Shown: positions 18,335-27,985, numbered from the stretch's first letter. The stretch is 64,000 nt of DNA from Lachnospiraceae bacterium (GCA_017557525.1 JAFYYN010000036.1:62001-126000); one strand, 5' to 3'. The notes: generated by a model from the letters alone, not told the origin. Program-made: numbers and translations.

Positions 18335-18404
18335 CGTTAAAGCATTCAACGTATGATGCCCTTTATGGCGAAGGGATGGGTAACATCAATACGTTCGTTG
18401 GATG
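18335..18404. repeat. Palindromic intergenic element in the glgP 3' region, copy A
   Basis: CGTTAAAGCATTC (18335-18347) recurs exactly at 59764. In both places the next 8 nt differ, then ATGCC follows at the same distance, then a similar (G)TG/GCGAAGG segment. In this copy CATTCAACGTATGATG (18343-18358) is nearly complementary to CATCAATACGTTCGTTGGATG (18384-18404), giving a long imperfect hairpin. Likely a dispersed small repeat. Confidence 0.45.
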
Positions 18405-18432
18405 AAGTGAAAATTAAAATGAATAGCAAACT

Positions 18433-18482
18433 AAAAACCCAAGTTAAACGAAATAGCAATGTTTCGTAACTTGGGTTTTTTA
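18433..18482 (+). terminator. Terminator of glgP
   Basis: AAAAACCCAAGTTA (18433-18446) pairs with TAACTTGGGTTTTT (18467-18480). An inner stem CGAAA/TTTCG lies within the loop. Confidence 0.85.
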
Positions 18483-18544
18483 TAATCTTAAATCGTATGT
18501 ACTTATAATATAGAAGTTTTATACCGGAAAGATGTCCGAATTTT

Positions 18545-20752
18545 TTACCCTACCGCATCGGAATATGCATCAAGATATCCGAACCCATCATCTGTTATGG
18601 AGTATTTTTCGTCACCGTTGAAGTATTCGGGATAAATATCCTTTAGTGTTACATTCTGGTCGCCGGTATAGTATCTGTCAAGCATCTTCAGCTTATATTC
18701 CCAAATGGTTTCTTCAGGCCAGTTGGTCGTATCAAAGGACTTTCTCAAATACTCGAAGTAGGTATGGAGTTTGGTTCTTGTATGCTCACTTTCGAAATAT
18801 TCCGTTCCGTCATAGCGCATGAGATACTCGAACAGCCGTGCTCTGTCCTCTGAAGGCATAGAAAGTGAATAAGTGTCTGTAAAGTAGTAGTTGTCGATAT
18901 TTGAGGTATATTTATAAACATACCTTGAGAATGGGCTGGTAACATTATAATCATTCATATAATAGAAGCCCTCGGGATTGTTTCCATTCCAGACTTCTTC
19001 AAAATCAAATTCACTGGTCAGAGTCCCGTAATATTCTATCTTTTTATCAAGCCAGTGTGAAATCTCATGGATGATGTTGCGGCGCAGGTCTCCCCAGTAG
19101 GAAATGTCCAGAGCCAGGAACCGCTCATATCCGTCCTTGCCGGCAAGGGCAACCGCGTTGTCTATACCATAGGAACTCTGTTTTGTAAAACCGCTGCACA
19201 GATAAATGCCGATGGTTTTTAGCCCACCGAATTTCAACTGCTCAAAGATATCCTCCGGATACATTGAAAAGATTTCGTCAAGCAAATGAAGTGTTTCATA
19301 CTGTTTGTAGAAATCATTGGAGTAGGACAGCGTGTAACTATGCTCCGTGGCGAATATCTCTGTGCCGAGATAGATGAAAATCTTATATTTTTCCTCCAGT
19401 TCCTTCCTGTATGAGTCGAGATATTTTGGAATATGATCGTATCTCACAAAGGATGCACTTTCGTTTTCGAAGGTGTCGTTTGCATAATCCCATGCATAGC
19501 AGTATGACTGTTTCAAAATGCAGCCGGAAATGAGTATGTACCCTTTATCAGAGTCGAATGACAGGATGGGGTCCTGATTAACGGGACTTTCCAGGGGAAG
19601 AATGCAGTTTGAAACCGGCTCACCTGTGTCGAGACTGTAACAGGTGAGTAACTTGATCATTGTGCCATTCTTGTGGTAATTGTCCGTCGTTATGAGCATT
19701 CGCCGCTCCCAGTCAATATAGCTGGTTCCAAGTTCTGACGGAGAATTGATCTTGATATCAGTTTTAGGTTCGGCATCGGGCAGCTTTTCTCCGGAGTTTA
19801 ACAGGTAAGTAAAGTCGTTTAACTGCTCATCCGTATCGTACAACCGAGCTAAGCCTTGGGTTGAACTTGATATCAGAATTTCCTTTTTGTCCGGCGAGAT
19901 AGTGTAGTGATAAGTATATGTGTAATTTTCAGGATAGACGAGCTCTTTTGCTTCCAGATCAAAGAAATGGTTAGTATAATAGCCGGTTCTCCTTGTATAA
20001 ACACTCATCTTTAGATATTTGCCGTCGGAACTGACTTCTAACGGGTAAGCCTCGGCAAATTTCAGATCTGTTTTAAGTTCTTGCTCGATGCCTGTTCTTG
20101 TGGCACATTCGTAAAGAGTTCTGTTTTTTATATAATAAATCCTGCTATAGTCGTTGCTTTCTACATATTGGGGATGTACCGACTCTATCGGAACCGTAAA
20201 GGAGTATAGCTCGTTCAGATTCTCATCTAAAAAGGTCATCATCCGGTTATCGTTGATCACGACGATGTACTTACCCTCGATAATTTTATAACGATAGTCC
20301 TGCGGATCAATATCTTCAAAGGTTTTCTCCTTGCTTTCACCGGTGGATATGCAATAGGAGATGATCTTCGGAGGTGTGTTTATTCCTTCGTTTTCAAAGT
20401 ACAGGATTTTATCGTGGAATGTATGTACATTCAGGAAATATCCCTCGTAGCTGTCATCGGGTACACCATATAACCCGGGCTCGTCTGTCTCGGTTATGAT
20501 ATCTTCAAAAACCGGGATGGGTGTCGGAGTAGGGGTGGGTGATGGCGACGGGGACGGTGAAGGTGTCGGTGTCCCGGTTGGAGTAGGTGTAACACTCGGT
20601 ATATGGGATGCGATTGGTCCTAAAGTAACCCGGTTGCCTTCGTCGTCAATTGGTCCCTTGTCGTCCCGCTTTGCCGAACAGGCCGAAAGGAGACAGAGGG
20701 CTATGATGATACTAAGCAGCCATATGCATTTATTTCTAAAATTTGTTGTCAT
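18545..20752 (-). CDS. Lipoprotein with beta-propeller-like region and HExxH peptidase-like domain
   Basis: 735 residues. A lipoprotein signal peptide ends in the lipobox LSAC (Cys24). A Pro/Thr/Ser linker spans about 50-81 (TPTPTGTPTPSPSPSPSP). The middle (about 85-440) has repeated short beta-strand units that look like a propeller. The C-terminal third has HEISHWLD at 562-569, a zinc HExxH motif, with E635 (PSEDRARLFE) a candidate third ligand. I infer an anchored extracellular protein with a possible metallopeptidase domain; no family name is certain. A weak GAGG site precedes ATG 20752, 6 nt after the DJ-1-like gene, so the two form an operon. Confidence 0.7.
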   Translation of the reverse strand: MTTNFRNKCIWLLSIIIALCLLSACSAKRDDKGPIDDEGNRVTLGPIASHIPSVTPTPTGTPTPSPSPSPSPTPTPTPIPVFEDIITETDEPGLYGVPDDSYEGYFLNVHTFHDKILYFENEGINTPPKIISYCISTGESKEKTFEDIDPQDYRYKIIEGKYIVVINDNRMMTFLDENLNELYSFTVPIESVHPQYVESNDYSRIYYIKNRTLYECATRTGIEQELKTDLKFAEAYPLEVSSDGKYLKMSVYTRRTGYYTNHFFDLEAKELVYPENYTYTYHYTISPDKKEILISSSTQGLARLYDTDEQLNDFTYLLNSGEKLPDAEPKTDIKINSPSELGTSYIDWERRMLITTDNYHKNGTMIKLLTCYSLDTGEPVSNCILPLESPVNQDPILSFDSDKGYILISGCILKQSYCYAWDYANDTFENESASFVRYDHIPKYLDSYRKELEEKYKIFIYLGTEIFATEHSYTLSYSNDFYKQYETLHLLDEIFSMYPEDIFEQLKFGGLKTIGIYLCSGFTKQSSYGIDNAVALAGKDGYERFLALDISYWGDLRRNIIHEISHWLDKKIEYYGTLTSEFDFEEVWNGNNPEGFYYMNDYNVTSPFSRYVYKYTSNIDNYYFTDTYSLSMPSEDRARLFEYLMRYDGTEYFESEHTRTKLHTYFEYLRKSFDTTNWPEETIWEYKLKMLDRYYTGDQNVTLKDIYPEYFNGDEKYSITDDGFGYLDAYSDAVG

Positions 20753-20758
20753 GTTTCA

Positions 20759-21415
20759 TCAGCCTCGATATATAGACGCCTCAACCTTGATTGCCGCATC
20801 CTTGCCTAATAGAGCCTCGGTAACAGCAAGCCCAAAGGTGACAGCGGACCCCATAGATTTGCCGGTAACGATATTACCATCGATAACTGCACCGGTATTT
20901 ACTATGGTAGCACCCTCGAGCTTATCCTCAAAACCCGGGAAACAGGTGGCTTTCTTGCCTTTAAGAAGCCCATTTTCTCCAAGTACAGATGGGGCTGCGC
21001 ATATGGCAGCAACCACTTTGCCGGCTTCATTATATGCCTTGATAAGCTTTATAATATCGGCACTTGCTGCCAGATTTTTTGTGCCGGGCATCCCACCGGG
21101 GAGTATGATACAGTCACCATCCATCAGGTCGGAGACTTCAGTGTCAAGTCCAAGGGTGAGGTCGGGTTTGATCCTTATATTATGTGAGCCACGGACGGAC
21201 CTGCAGCCACTACCATGGTTTCCGTTATCAGCATTGATTTTGTAGGTATTCTTCTCATCGTTGATGACAGATGCAATTGGACTATTAATGGCTTTGTTTA
21301 TATCGGTCAGAACTTTGACAAGTTTAACGTCAACGCCTGCTCTTATCAGGATATCTGCAGTTGTAAGCGCTTCGACTTCCTCAAAGCCGTCTGCGAGAAA
21401 TAGGTATGCGGTCAT
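20759..21415 (-). CDS. DJ-1/PfpI family protein
   Basis: 218 residues. The nucleophile elbow AAICAAPSVLG carries the conserved cysteine, and ILPGGMPGTKNL is the usual upstream loop. It is closest to the DJ-1 (YajL-like) branch, whose members act in protein or metabolite repair; the exact activity is not predictable. It is about 30 residues longer than usual because of a polar insert (about 40-75, containing NDEKNTYKINADNGNHGSGC) before the GSHNIRIKPDL strand. TTAAGGAGG precedes ATG 21415. First gene of a two-gene operon. Confidence 0.85.
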   Translation of the reverse strand: MTAYLFLADGFEEVEALTTADILIRAGVDVKLVKVLTDINKAINSPIASVINDEKNTYKINADNGNHGSGCRSVRGSHNIRIKPDLTLGLDTEVSDLMDGDCIILPGGMPGTKNLAASADIIKLIKAYNEAGKVVAAICAAPSVLGENGLLKGKKATCFPGFEDKLEGATIVNTGAVIDGNIVTGKSMGSAVTFGLAVTEALLGKDAAIKVEASIYRG

Positions 21416-21509
21416 GGTAATTTGCCTCCTTAATGCTGTGGTATTAAATGTCTATTATCAAATAGTATGGATTCTTTGTGTTAATCTGGATAAAAGTCCT
21501 TCAAAAAAA

Positions 21510-22586
21510 TTATGACGGCTTACGCCCTGTGTCCGACAGCATTTCGTCAATTTTTAACTCGACTAATAATTTAATGCCAAAACTCACGAGATGATATAAA
21601 TGAAATCTCATACAGAAAGCAAAAACAGAGATAAATACCCTATATACTCTGGAAGGGGTTCCTTTTATTCCGGAAGGGTGTGACAAGAGCTTAAAGCAGG
21701 ATGCAGCCAGTGGATCAATGGCGTATTGCTTTAGAAGCCTTACTACACCCGAAGTTTTTCTGCCGAAATGAAGATATTCCATTTTGCAGTCAAAGAAACA
21801 GCCAAAGAAAATAGTATATGCGGTAATCCTTTCCCACATGGGCGGGATAAAACCTTCATCCTTAAAAGTATCTTTGATGTTACGAGCTATGTCAAGCCAT
21901 ATTAGGTGTGAATGGATACGGTAACTGTTAGATACGGAGTCAGGATTATTCCTGTGTACATAAACTTCTCTGTTTATAAAAGAATAAACAGCGTTTTTGG
22001 CACTACACTGTAGAGTGAAAAGCTTGTCTTCGGCATACCTGCAATCTGCGAATCTAAGCCCATTGTTCATTATGAAACTTTTTTTGAAAAGCTTTGCCCA
22101 TACATAGGACAGAATATCAACGGAAAAGAAGCCCGTAAAAAGGAAACGGTTACCATTTTGCGGATATTTGCTGAAGGTTCTGTGGGAGGTGGCATGCAAA
22201 AGTTTATCTCCCCAAAGCCTGCTGAAATTACCTACGCAGATATCGGATGATTTGGCCATGGACTTCCTTAACATATCATGCAGTACCAGACTGTCGGGAA
22301 GGAAATCATCCGCATCAATGAACATGATATATTCTCCGGTAGAATGTGCAAGGCCGAAATTTCTGGCACCACCGATTGAACAAATAGAAATATCGTAAAC
22401 CTTTATAAAACTATGGTCTTTAGCGTAATTACGGCATACTTTAAGGGTGTCATCGGTAGAACCGTTATTGATCAGCAAAACCTCCATATTTACTGAACGC
22501 TGAGCTACTATGCTATCCAGACATTCGTAAAGATAAGGCAATCCGTTATATATTGGTATGATGATTGAAATCTTTGTTTTCGTCAT
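21510..22586 (-). CDS. Family 2 glycosyltransferase
   Basis: A 358-residue GT-A enzyme. The N-terminus (ISIIIPIYNGLPYLYECLDS), NNGSTDDTL and the DxD-like FIDADDF are typical of GT2. The C-terminal 120 residues have hydrophobic patches. I chose ATG 22586 because GAGGTG lies just upstream; GTG 22595 is the alternative. The acceptor and sugar are unknown. It marks the left end of the glycan gene cluster and is divergent from the GT4 gene. Confidence 0.85.
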   Translation of the reverse strand: MTKTKISIIIPIYNGLPYLYECLDSIVAQRSVNMEVLLINNGSTDDTLKVCRNYAKDHSFIKVYDISICSIGGARNFGLAHSTGEYIMFIDADDFLPDSLVLHDMLRKSMAKSSDICVGNFSRLWGDKLLHATSHRTFSKYPQNGNRFLFTGFFSVDILSYVWAKLFKKSFIMNNGLRFADCRYAEDKLFTLQCSAKNAVYSFINREVYVHRNNPDSVSNSYRIHSHLIWLDIARNIKDTFKDEGFIPPMWERITAYTIFFGCFFDCKMEYLHFGRKTSGVVRLLKQYAIDPLAASCFKLLSHPSGIKGTPSRVYRVFISVFAFCMRFHLYHLVSFGIKLLVELKIDEMLSDTGRKPS

Positions 22587-22697
22587 AAGCCACACCTCAT
22601 TAATCTGCTTTCCTGAGATAAACGTAGGACATTTAGTATGATTTATTACAATTATGATAGAATTCTACCACAAAAATCAATTTAAGTCAAAATATAC

Positions 22698-22727
22698 TTG
22701 ATTTATTTGGCAAAATAATATTATAAT
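22698..22727 (+). promoter_or_regulatory. Promoter of the GT4 gene
   Basis: TTGATT (22698-22703), 18-nt spacer, TATAAT (22722-22727), in the A/T-rich gap between divergent glycosyltransferase genes. Confidence 0.5.
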
Positions 22728-22831
22728 ATATAAGGGTTTTTATGTGTTTCTGTTAGAGAATAACGGATGATATAAAATGCTTTACAGATTGTATTTGAGT
22801 ATTTTATTTTATAGATTTGGAGTCTGGTTTT

Positions 22832-23965
22832 ATGAAGATAGTTTTCTTTAGCGGTGATATGAGCAGAAGTGGAGGAACCGAGAGAGTTCTTTCTCTGATA
22901 GCTAACGGGCTTGCGGCGCGTGGACATGATATAAGGATATTTAGTCTTACGGGAGAAGGCTCTTCTTTTTATGAACTTGATGAAAGTATAAAAATCCACT
23001 GGATAGGTTCACGTGGTTTAGAAACTGATATTATTCACAATCTGAGAGTGCTAAACAGGCTAATGAAAGAAGAAAAGCCGGATTTCTTGATAGATGTTGA
23101 TATAATACTCTGTTTTTATTCAGTACTTTTGAAGGCAAGATTCCCCAAGACTCACTGGATTTCTTGGGAGCATTTTAATTTCTATACCAGATTTCCGGTA
23201 AATCATAATTTAAGGAAAGTTGCCCGATTGATTGTCAGCAGGTTCTCTGAATGTCTGGTAGTGCTTTCTGATGAGGATAAGGGCTACTATCGGAGCAATA
23301 TGAGGCTCAAATGCAGGATTGAGCGTATCTATAATCCTACACCATATGAAGAAATGTGGGAAAATAAGAATGGGATTAGTGACGAGGATCAGGACATTTC
23401 GTTAAATGAGATCAACAGTCAGAGAAATGGGAAAATTGCTTTAGCTGTTGGACGTCTTACTCGCATCAAAGGTTACGACATGCTGTTAAAGAGCTGGCGA
23501 CCGGTGGAGAAAAAGCATCCGGATTGGACACTTCGTTTTGTAGGTGATGGCGAAGAAGAAGAGTCCCTGAAAAAAGAGGCTGAGGACCTGGGCCTTAAGA
23601 ATGTCGAATTTGTAGGCAGAGTAGAGGATGTAAGGGATTATTACAAATCCGCAGATTTTCTGGTTCTATCTTCCAGAAATGAAGGTTTTGTCATGGTTCT
23701 TCTTGAAGCGATGGCCTATTCATTACCTGCTGTGGCTTTTGCTTGCAAAGCAGGCGTTAAAGAGGTTGTCTTTGATGGAGTAAATGGATATCTTGCTCCC
23801 CCTAATGATATGAAAACTCTTGCTAAAAAGATGGACAAAATAATAAGCGACGATAAAAATCGCCGCCTGATGGGCAAAAGAGCCGAAGAGATCATAAAAA
23901 GATTTCGCCGGGACAGGATACTCGATGAGTGGGAGAAACTGTTTAGTGAGATGAAAAACCACTAA
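22832..23965 (+). CDS. Family 4 glycosyltransferase
   Basis: A 377-residue GT-B retaining glycosyltransferase. The N-terminus FSGDMSRSGGTERVLSLIAN is the acceptor-side Rossmann domain. The C-terminal domain has AVGRLTRIKGYD and the E-x7-E motif in EGFVMVLLEAMA. ATG 22832 has GGAG upstream; TTG 22817 was rejected. Its 3' end overlaps the convergent gene at 23943 by 23 bp. Confidence 0.9.
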   Translation: MKIVFFSGDMSRSGGTERVLSLIANGLAARGHDIRIFSLTGEGSSFYELDESIKIHWIGSRGLETDIIHNLRVLNRLMKEEKPDFLIDVDIILCFYSVLLKARFPKTHWISWEHFNFYTRFPVNHNLRKVARLIVSRFSECLVVLSDEDKGYYRSNMRLKCRIERIYNPTPYEEMWENKNGISDEDQDISLNEINSQRNGKIALAVGRLTRIKGYDMLLKSWRPVEKKHPDWTLRFVGDGEEEESLKKEAEDLGLKNVEFVGRVEDVRDYYKSADFLVLSSRNEGFVMVLLEAMAYSLPAVAFACKAGVKEVVFDGVNGYLAPPNDMKTLAKKMDKIISDDKNRRLMGKRAEEIIKRFRRDRILDEWEKLFSEMKNH

Positions 23966-24872
23966 GCCAGTGCTCAAAACCAATCTCGTATAACTGTTCA
24001 TTGGTATATGGAATAAAGGGTTTTGCAACAAAAGCTTTTATCTCATCGACAGTGGGTAGTTTATTTATATCGAAGACAAGAATATTATTTGTATTGTAGA
24101 AACTTGTCTGCTTTACTAAAGGGTTATTGGTTATCAGCTTTTTTGAATAAATTACAGATTCAAGTACTCTGAATGTAAAAGCAGCTTGGCCTTTTTGGGT
24201 AATGTCGAGAAGAATTCCGTAGGTTTTAATTTCGTTTATATAATCATTATAAGGGATTACAGAGGGAATTAAAATCTCTGAAATGCTTTTGCGATAGTTG
24301 GGATCCTTATTATCTGAGAATAGTTTTATATTACAGGTTAATCCCGATTGCTGAAGTATCTTTTTGAATTCTATTACTTTGTAGGCTCGACCTTTATCAC
24401 TAGATAGATAATAAAGGTTGTTTCTGTAGGATTCATTCCAGATAGAATGTAACTCGGTTGGATAGAATATATGGTTAAATTTTAAATTGTACTTTTTACA
24501 GTCTTTTATATCTGTAGAATAAATATTGCTTTTTATGGTAAAGTTGAAAATGCTGTTATAAACTTTGCTTACTTTATTCCAACAGAATAAGTAAACCTCA
24601 CAAGACGGATTGTGTTTTTTTATGTATTTTTCCATACCGTTTTGGTATCCATAATCAAAAATAATGACTTGCTTTACTGTGCGTAGCTGTTTTTTCCAGC
24701 TACCCCAAAAAAAAGAGCTTATGGAAAGTTTGCAGATGTTCATACACCGATAAATATAATAAAGGATAGTTCCTTCACGATGTTCATATGGTGGGTATAC
24801 AATGTCTTTAAAGAATGGGAAAAAATAATTATCAGGGTTGTGGAAAATAAGCATTAAATCATTTTTTTTCAT
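23943..24872 (-). CDS. Putative glycosyltransferase or glycan-assembly protein
   Basis: 309 residues, rich in Lys, Asn, Tyr and Phe. No clear named family. The C-terminal third (DITQKGQAAFTFRVLESVIY, then KKLITNN) resembles the donor-binding end of GT-B proteins such as CgeB-like or capsule glycosyltransferases (F-R-x-L-E-S). ATG 24872 has AAAGGTG upstream; the earlier ATG codons lack one. The last 23 bp overlap the convergent GT4 gene. The low G+C of this gene is marked. Confidence 0.55.
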   Translation of the reverse strand: MKKNDLMLIFHNPDNYFFPFFKDIVYPPYEHREGTILYYIYRCMNICKLSISSFFWGSWKKQLRTVKQVIIFDYGYQNGMEKYIKKHNPSCEVYLFCWNKVSKVYNSIFNFTIKSNIYSTDIKDCKKYNLKFNHIFYPTELHSIWNESYRNNLYYLSSDKGRAYKVIEFKKILQQSGLTCNIKLFSDNKDPNYRKSISEILIPSVIPYNDYINEIKTYGILLDITQKGQAAFTFRVLESVIYSKKLITNNPLVKQTSFYNTNNILVFDINKLPTVDEIKAFVAKPFIPYTNEQLYEIGFEHWLSGFSSH

Positions 24873-24993
24873 ATGGTCACCTTTTTCTTGATTTTTATGT
24901 ATCATTATAATAACTTTCATTAATTTAATTATATCAGTTTTTAATATATTTGTACATATAGTTTTTTGATAGTTTTATTTGGAGATGCTCAAT

Positions 24994-25974
24994 ATGGAAA
25001 TGATCAGTATAATAATACCTACATATAATGCAGAAAAATATATTAGAAAATGTCTAGATAGTGTTGTGACACAAAGTTATAAAAACATTGAAGTTATTGT
25101 GGTTGATGACGGATCTAGTGATGAGACGGGCTGTATCGCAAAGGATTATGCGGCCAAAGACACCAGAATAAAATATTTTTATAAAGAAAATGGTGGAAGC
25201 TCAGATGCCAGAAATTTCGGACTTAATGTTTCACATGGGGAATTGATAACATTTACTGACTCAGATGATTATATGGATCCTGATTATTGTAAAGTGTTGA
25301 TTGAAGGAATGCATAAGTTTAATGCAGATATATGTTCTTGTAGGGCTACTGACCATCATCTGGCTAATGAGGGTGATGACAGAAATTTTCCAGAGGATGA
25401 CAATCCTACAGTTATAAATATTGAGAACTTTAGTTTTTTTAACGACAGATATCCTAAAGGTTCTGTTTGTGTTCTGTTTAAAAGAGAATTAATATCAGGA
25501 CTCTCATTTGCAAAAGATATATTTGTAGGGGAAGATACGCTTTTTTTTGCGCAGGCATTGCATAAGGCAAAGAAAATAGCTATGCTGCACAAAAACCTGT
25601 ATCATTATATCATTTATGATGAATCAACATGTCATGGTGCTTATGACAGAAAAAAGCGAACAGAATTTGTAGCATGGAAAAAAATCGCAAAAGTCTTTAA
25701 AGATATACCAAACGTGTACGACACCTGTAGGGCAAGATATGCTGATCGTTGCCTAAAAGTAATTAGAAAATATCATTTTGATTTAGGGGTTGATTATCTG
25801 TTTTATAAGAAGATGGTAAAAGAATACAGGAAAAATGTAAAATATATTATTAAATGTTCGATGAAGAAGCATCATTTAATGGATTTAATTTCTTGCTCAG
25901 CATATATTTTATTTGCATTGTTCCCTAGTTTATATCCAAAATATTATAAATTCAGATACAATGAGATTTCCTGA
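24994..25974 (+). CDS. Family 2 glycosyltransferase
   Basis: 326 residues, inverting GT-A fold. ISIIIPTYNAEKYIRKCLDS at the start, VVDDGSSDETG, GGSSDARNFG and the DxD-type TDSDDYM identify GT2. The C-terminal half ends in a short hydrophobic stretch, suggesting membrane contact. ATG 24994 is preferred (GGAG 9 nt upstream) over TTG 24979. First of a run of four GT/flippase genes on this strand. Confidence 0.88.
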   Translation: MEMISIIIPTYNAEKYIRKCLDSVVTQSYKNIEVIVVDDGSSDETGCIAKDYAAKDTRIKYFYKENGGSSDARNFGLNVSHGELITFTDSDDYMDPDYCKVLIEGMHKFNADICSCRATDHHLANEGDDRNFPEDDNPTVINIENFSFFNDRYPKGSVCVLFKRELISGLSFAKDIFVGEDTLFFAQALHKAKKIAMLHKNLYHYIIYDESTCHGAYDRKKRTEFVAWKKIAKVFKDIPNVYDTCRARYADRCLKVIRKYHFDLGVDYLFYKKMVKEYRKNVKYIIKCSMKKHHLMDLISCSAYILFALFPSLYPKYYKFRYNEIS

Positions 25975-26032
25975 TTAGTACAATGATATATGTCACAATA
26001 TTTGACTGTAAAACGACCGGGAGACTATTGAC

Positions 26033-26989
26033 ATGTTAGACGGAAAAAAAATATCTGTTGCTGTAGCAACATATAATGGGGAAGATTTTATAATTGAGCA
26101 GCTTGATTCTATAATAAATCAAAGTGTTAAGCCTGATGAAATAGTAGTGTGTGATGATTGCTCATCAGATAATACCGTAGTAATTCTAAAAGAATATGCA
26201 GAGAAGCATTCTATAGTTAAGGTGTTTAAAAATGAGTCTAACCTGGGTTTTATAAAAAATTTTGAGAAGGCAGCAAAGCTTTGTTCAGGAGACTATATTC
26301 TTTTCAGCGATCAGGATGACATATGGACAAAGGATCATATTGAGATACTGGTTAAAAACTCGTCAGAAGCTGACCTTGTTTGTGCTAATGCAGAGTATAT
26401 GACTTATGATGGAAAACTTACCGGGAAAACCATGAAACCGCTATATTTTCACCAGAGTAAGGATATTCGCATAGCTTTTAGGGCTATGATATACACACAT
26501 TATGCTCAGGGTGCTGTTACGCTTATAAAACGTGAAATGCTTCAGAAAATTCTCCCATTTCCCCCAAAAATGTATCATGACATATGGATGGGGTTTGCGA
26601 CCTATCTTGCGGGAGGAAAAGTAAAATATGTTCCCAAGGTTATACTTCACTATAGACGATGGGGCGGGAACGTTTCAACTATAAACAATGAACGTCTAAG
26701 TCGGATGCAAATAGTGAAAAAAATCAGATTTTTACTCTCCGATGGAGAGGTTTTTGATCAACTACTTGTTAAGATAAAAACTGGCATATATTTTATAAAG
26801 AAATATCAGAAAACTCCAGAGAAAATTAAGTCGGAACTAGTTCAGGCATATTGGTTTGCGTATGATTTGACTCATAAAAAGAACATTAAAACGTTAAAGT
26901 ATTTTATTAAGAATCATAACGTTATTTTTTTGACAAATGATAGGCGAGGCATGCCATTAAGAATTTTGCGTTATTTTATTTTTAATTGA
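26033..26989 (+). CDS. Family 2 glycosyltransferase (rhamnosyltransferase-like)
   Basis: 318 residues. Starts ISVAVATYNGEDFIIEQLDS, with DDCSSDNTV, the DxD motif FSDQDDIW and a later RRWGGNVST segment. This pattern (VATYNGExFIxEQLxS, SDQDDIW) is typical of rhamnosyl- and galactosyl-transferases of O-antigen or capsule clusters. The sugar is inferred weakly. GGGAG precedes ATG 26033. Confidence 0.88.
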   Translation: MLDGKKISVAVATYNGEDFIIEQLDSIINQSVKPDEIVVCDDCSSDNTVVILKEYAEKHSIVKVFKNESNLGFIKNFEKAAKLCSGDYILFSDQDDIWTKDHIEILVKNSSEADLVCANAEYMTYDGKLTGKTMKPLYFHQSKDIRIAFRAMIYTHYAQGAVTLIKREMLQKILPFPPKMYHDIWMGFATYLAGGKVKYVPKVILHYRRWGGNVSTINNERLSRMQIVKKIRFLLSDGEVFDQLLVKIKTGIYFIKKYQKTPEKIKSELVQAYWFAYDLTHKKNIKTLKYFIKNHNVIFLTNDRRGMPLRILRYFIFN

Positions 26990-27047
26990 TTAAAAAAAAC
27001 AATCAAATTAATTGAATTTATGCAAATGGTTTAAATGGGGAATTGAA

Positions 27048-27977
27048 ATGGGGAAATTTAAGATTAGTATAATAATACCGTGTTATAATGTAGAGAAATA
27101 TGTTGAAAGATGTATCGATTCCGTTATTCAACAAACATATAAAAATACAGAGATAATTTTGGTTAATGATGGATCCAATGATAAAACCGGAGACATCTGT
27201 GATACTTACTCTAAAAAGGATGGGAGAATAACAGTAATTCATAAAAGAAACGGAGGCGCATCTTCTGCCAGAAATTTAGGAATGAGCGTAGCTACGGGCG
27301 ACTATATTTATTTTATTGATTCTGATGACTGGATTTCAAAGAGAACATTGCAGTATCTTATGGGTTTATTACTAAAGCATGACTGTCAATGTGCTATAGG
27401 ACGTACAGTAGCAGTAAAAATGAGAAATGGAAGGTTAGAATATGGAGCGAGAATTACCCTGCCTGATAAGATAATAGGGCCTAATGAAGCCATAAAAATG
27501 GTGCTTCAAACTGGAAGTGGTGCGGTAAATAAATTAATAAAAAAAGAACTAATAGAGGGTATAAAGTTTAAAGAAGGGTTAACAAACGAAGATGAACCAT
27601 TTATGATAGCCATTTATGATAAAACAGAGAAAATTATATTTGGGGGTAAACAGACATATTTTTACAGAGTACGAGAAAATAGTGTAACGACGTCAAATTT
27701 TTCTGTGAATAATCTTGGTTTTTATTTTAACTCAGGTGATAATGTAGAATTTATAAGGAAGAATAGACCGGAGTTACTTGAATATGCGATGGCAAGACAC
27801 TTCAAAGCAGCTGCTTATTGTTCAGCAAAACTTCATTTTAACTTAAAGGGAAAAGAAGGAGATTTATACAGACGAACAATAAAAAAAGAACTAAAAAACA
27901 ATAGAAGACAGATTATATCTAATAAAAATCTGAGTCTTCTATATAAGATTGTTGCTTTGTTTTGTAGTGTAATTTAG
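27048..27977 (+). CDS. Family 2 glycosyltransferase
   Basis: 309 residues with KISIIIPCYNVEKYVERCID, VNDGSNDKTG, GGASSARNLGM and FIDSDDW, the standard GT2 motif series (EpsJ-like). ATG 27048 is chosen with GGGGA upstream; TTG 27012 would add 12 residues before the conserved start. The flippase gene begins 8 nt after its stop. Confidence 0.88.
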   Translation: MGKFKISIIIPCYNVEKYVERCIDSVIQQTYKNTEIILVNDGSNDKTGDICDTYSKKDGRITVIHKRNGGASSARNLGMSVATGDYIYFIDSDDWISKRTLQYLMGLLLKHDCQCAIGRTVAVKMRNGRLEYGARITLPDKIIGPNEAIKMVLQTGSGAVNKLIKKELIEGIKFKEGLTNEDEPFMIAIYDKTEKIIFGGKQTYFYRVRENSVTTSNFSVNNLGFYFNSGDNVEFIRKNRPELLEYAMARHFKAAAYCSAKLHFNLKGKEGDLYRRTIKKELKNNRRQIISNKNLSLLYKIVALFCSVI

Positions 27978-27985
27978 GATAAAAG

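Noticed and set aside
20496-21245. Val/Gly-rich 249-codon plus-strand frame
   Set aside because: It is antisense to the Pro/Thr linker of the lipoprotein and to the DJ-1-like gene.
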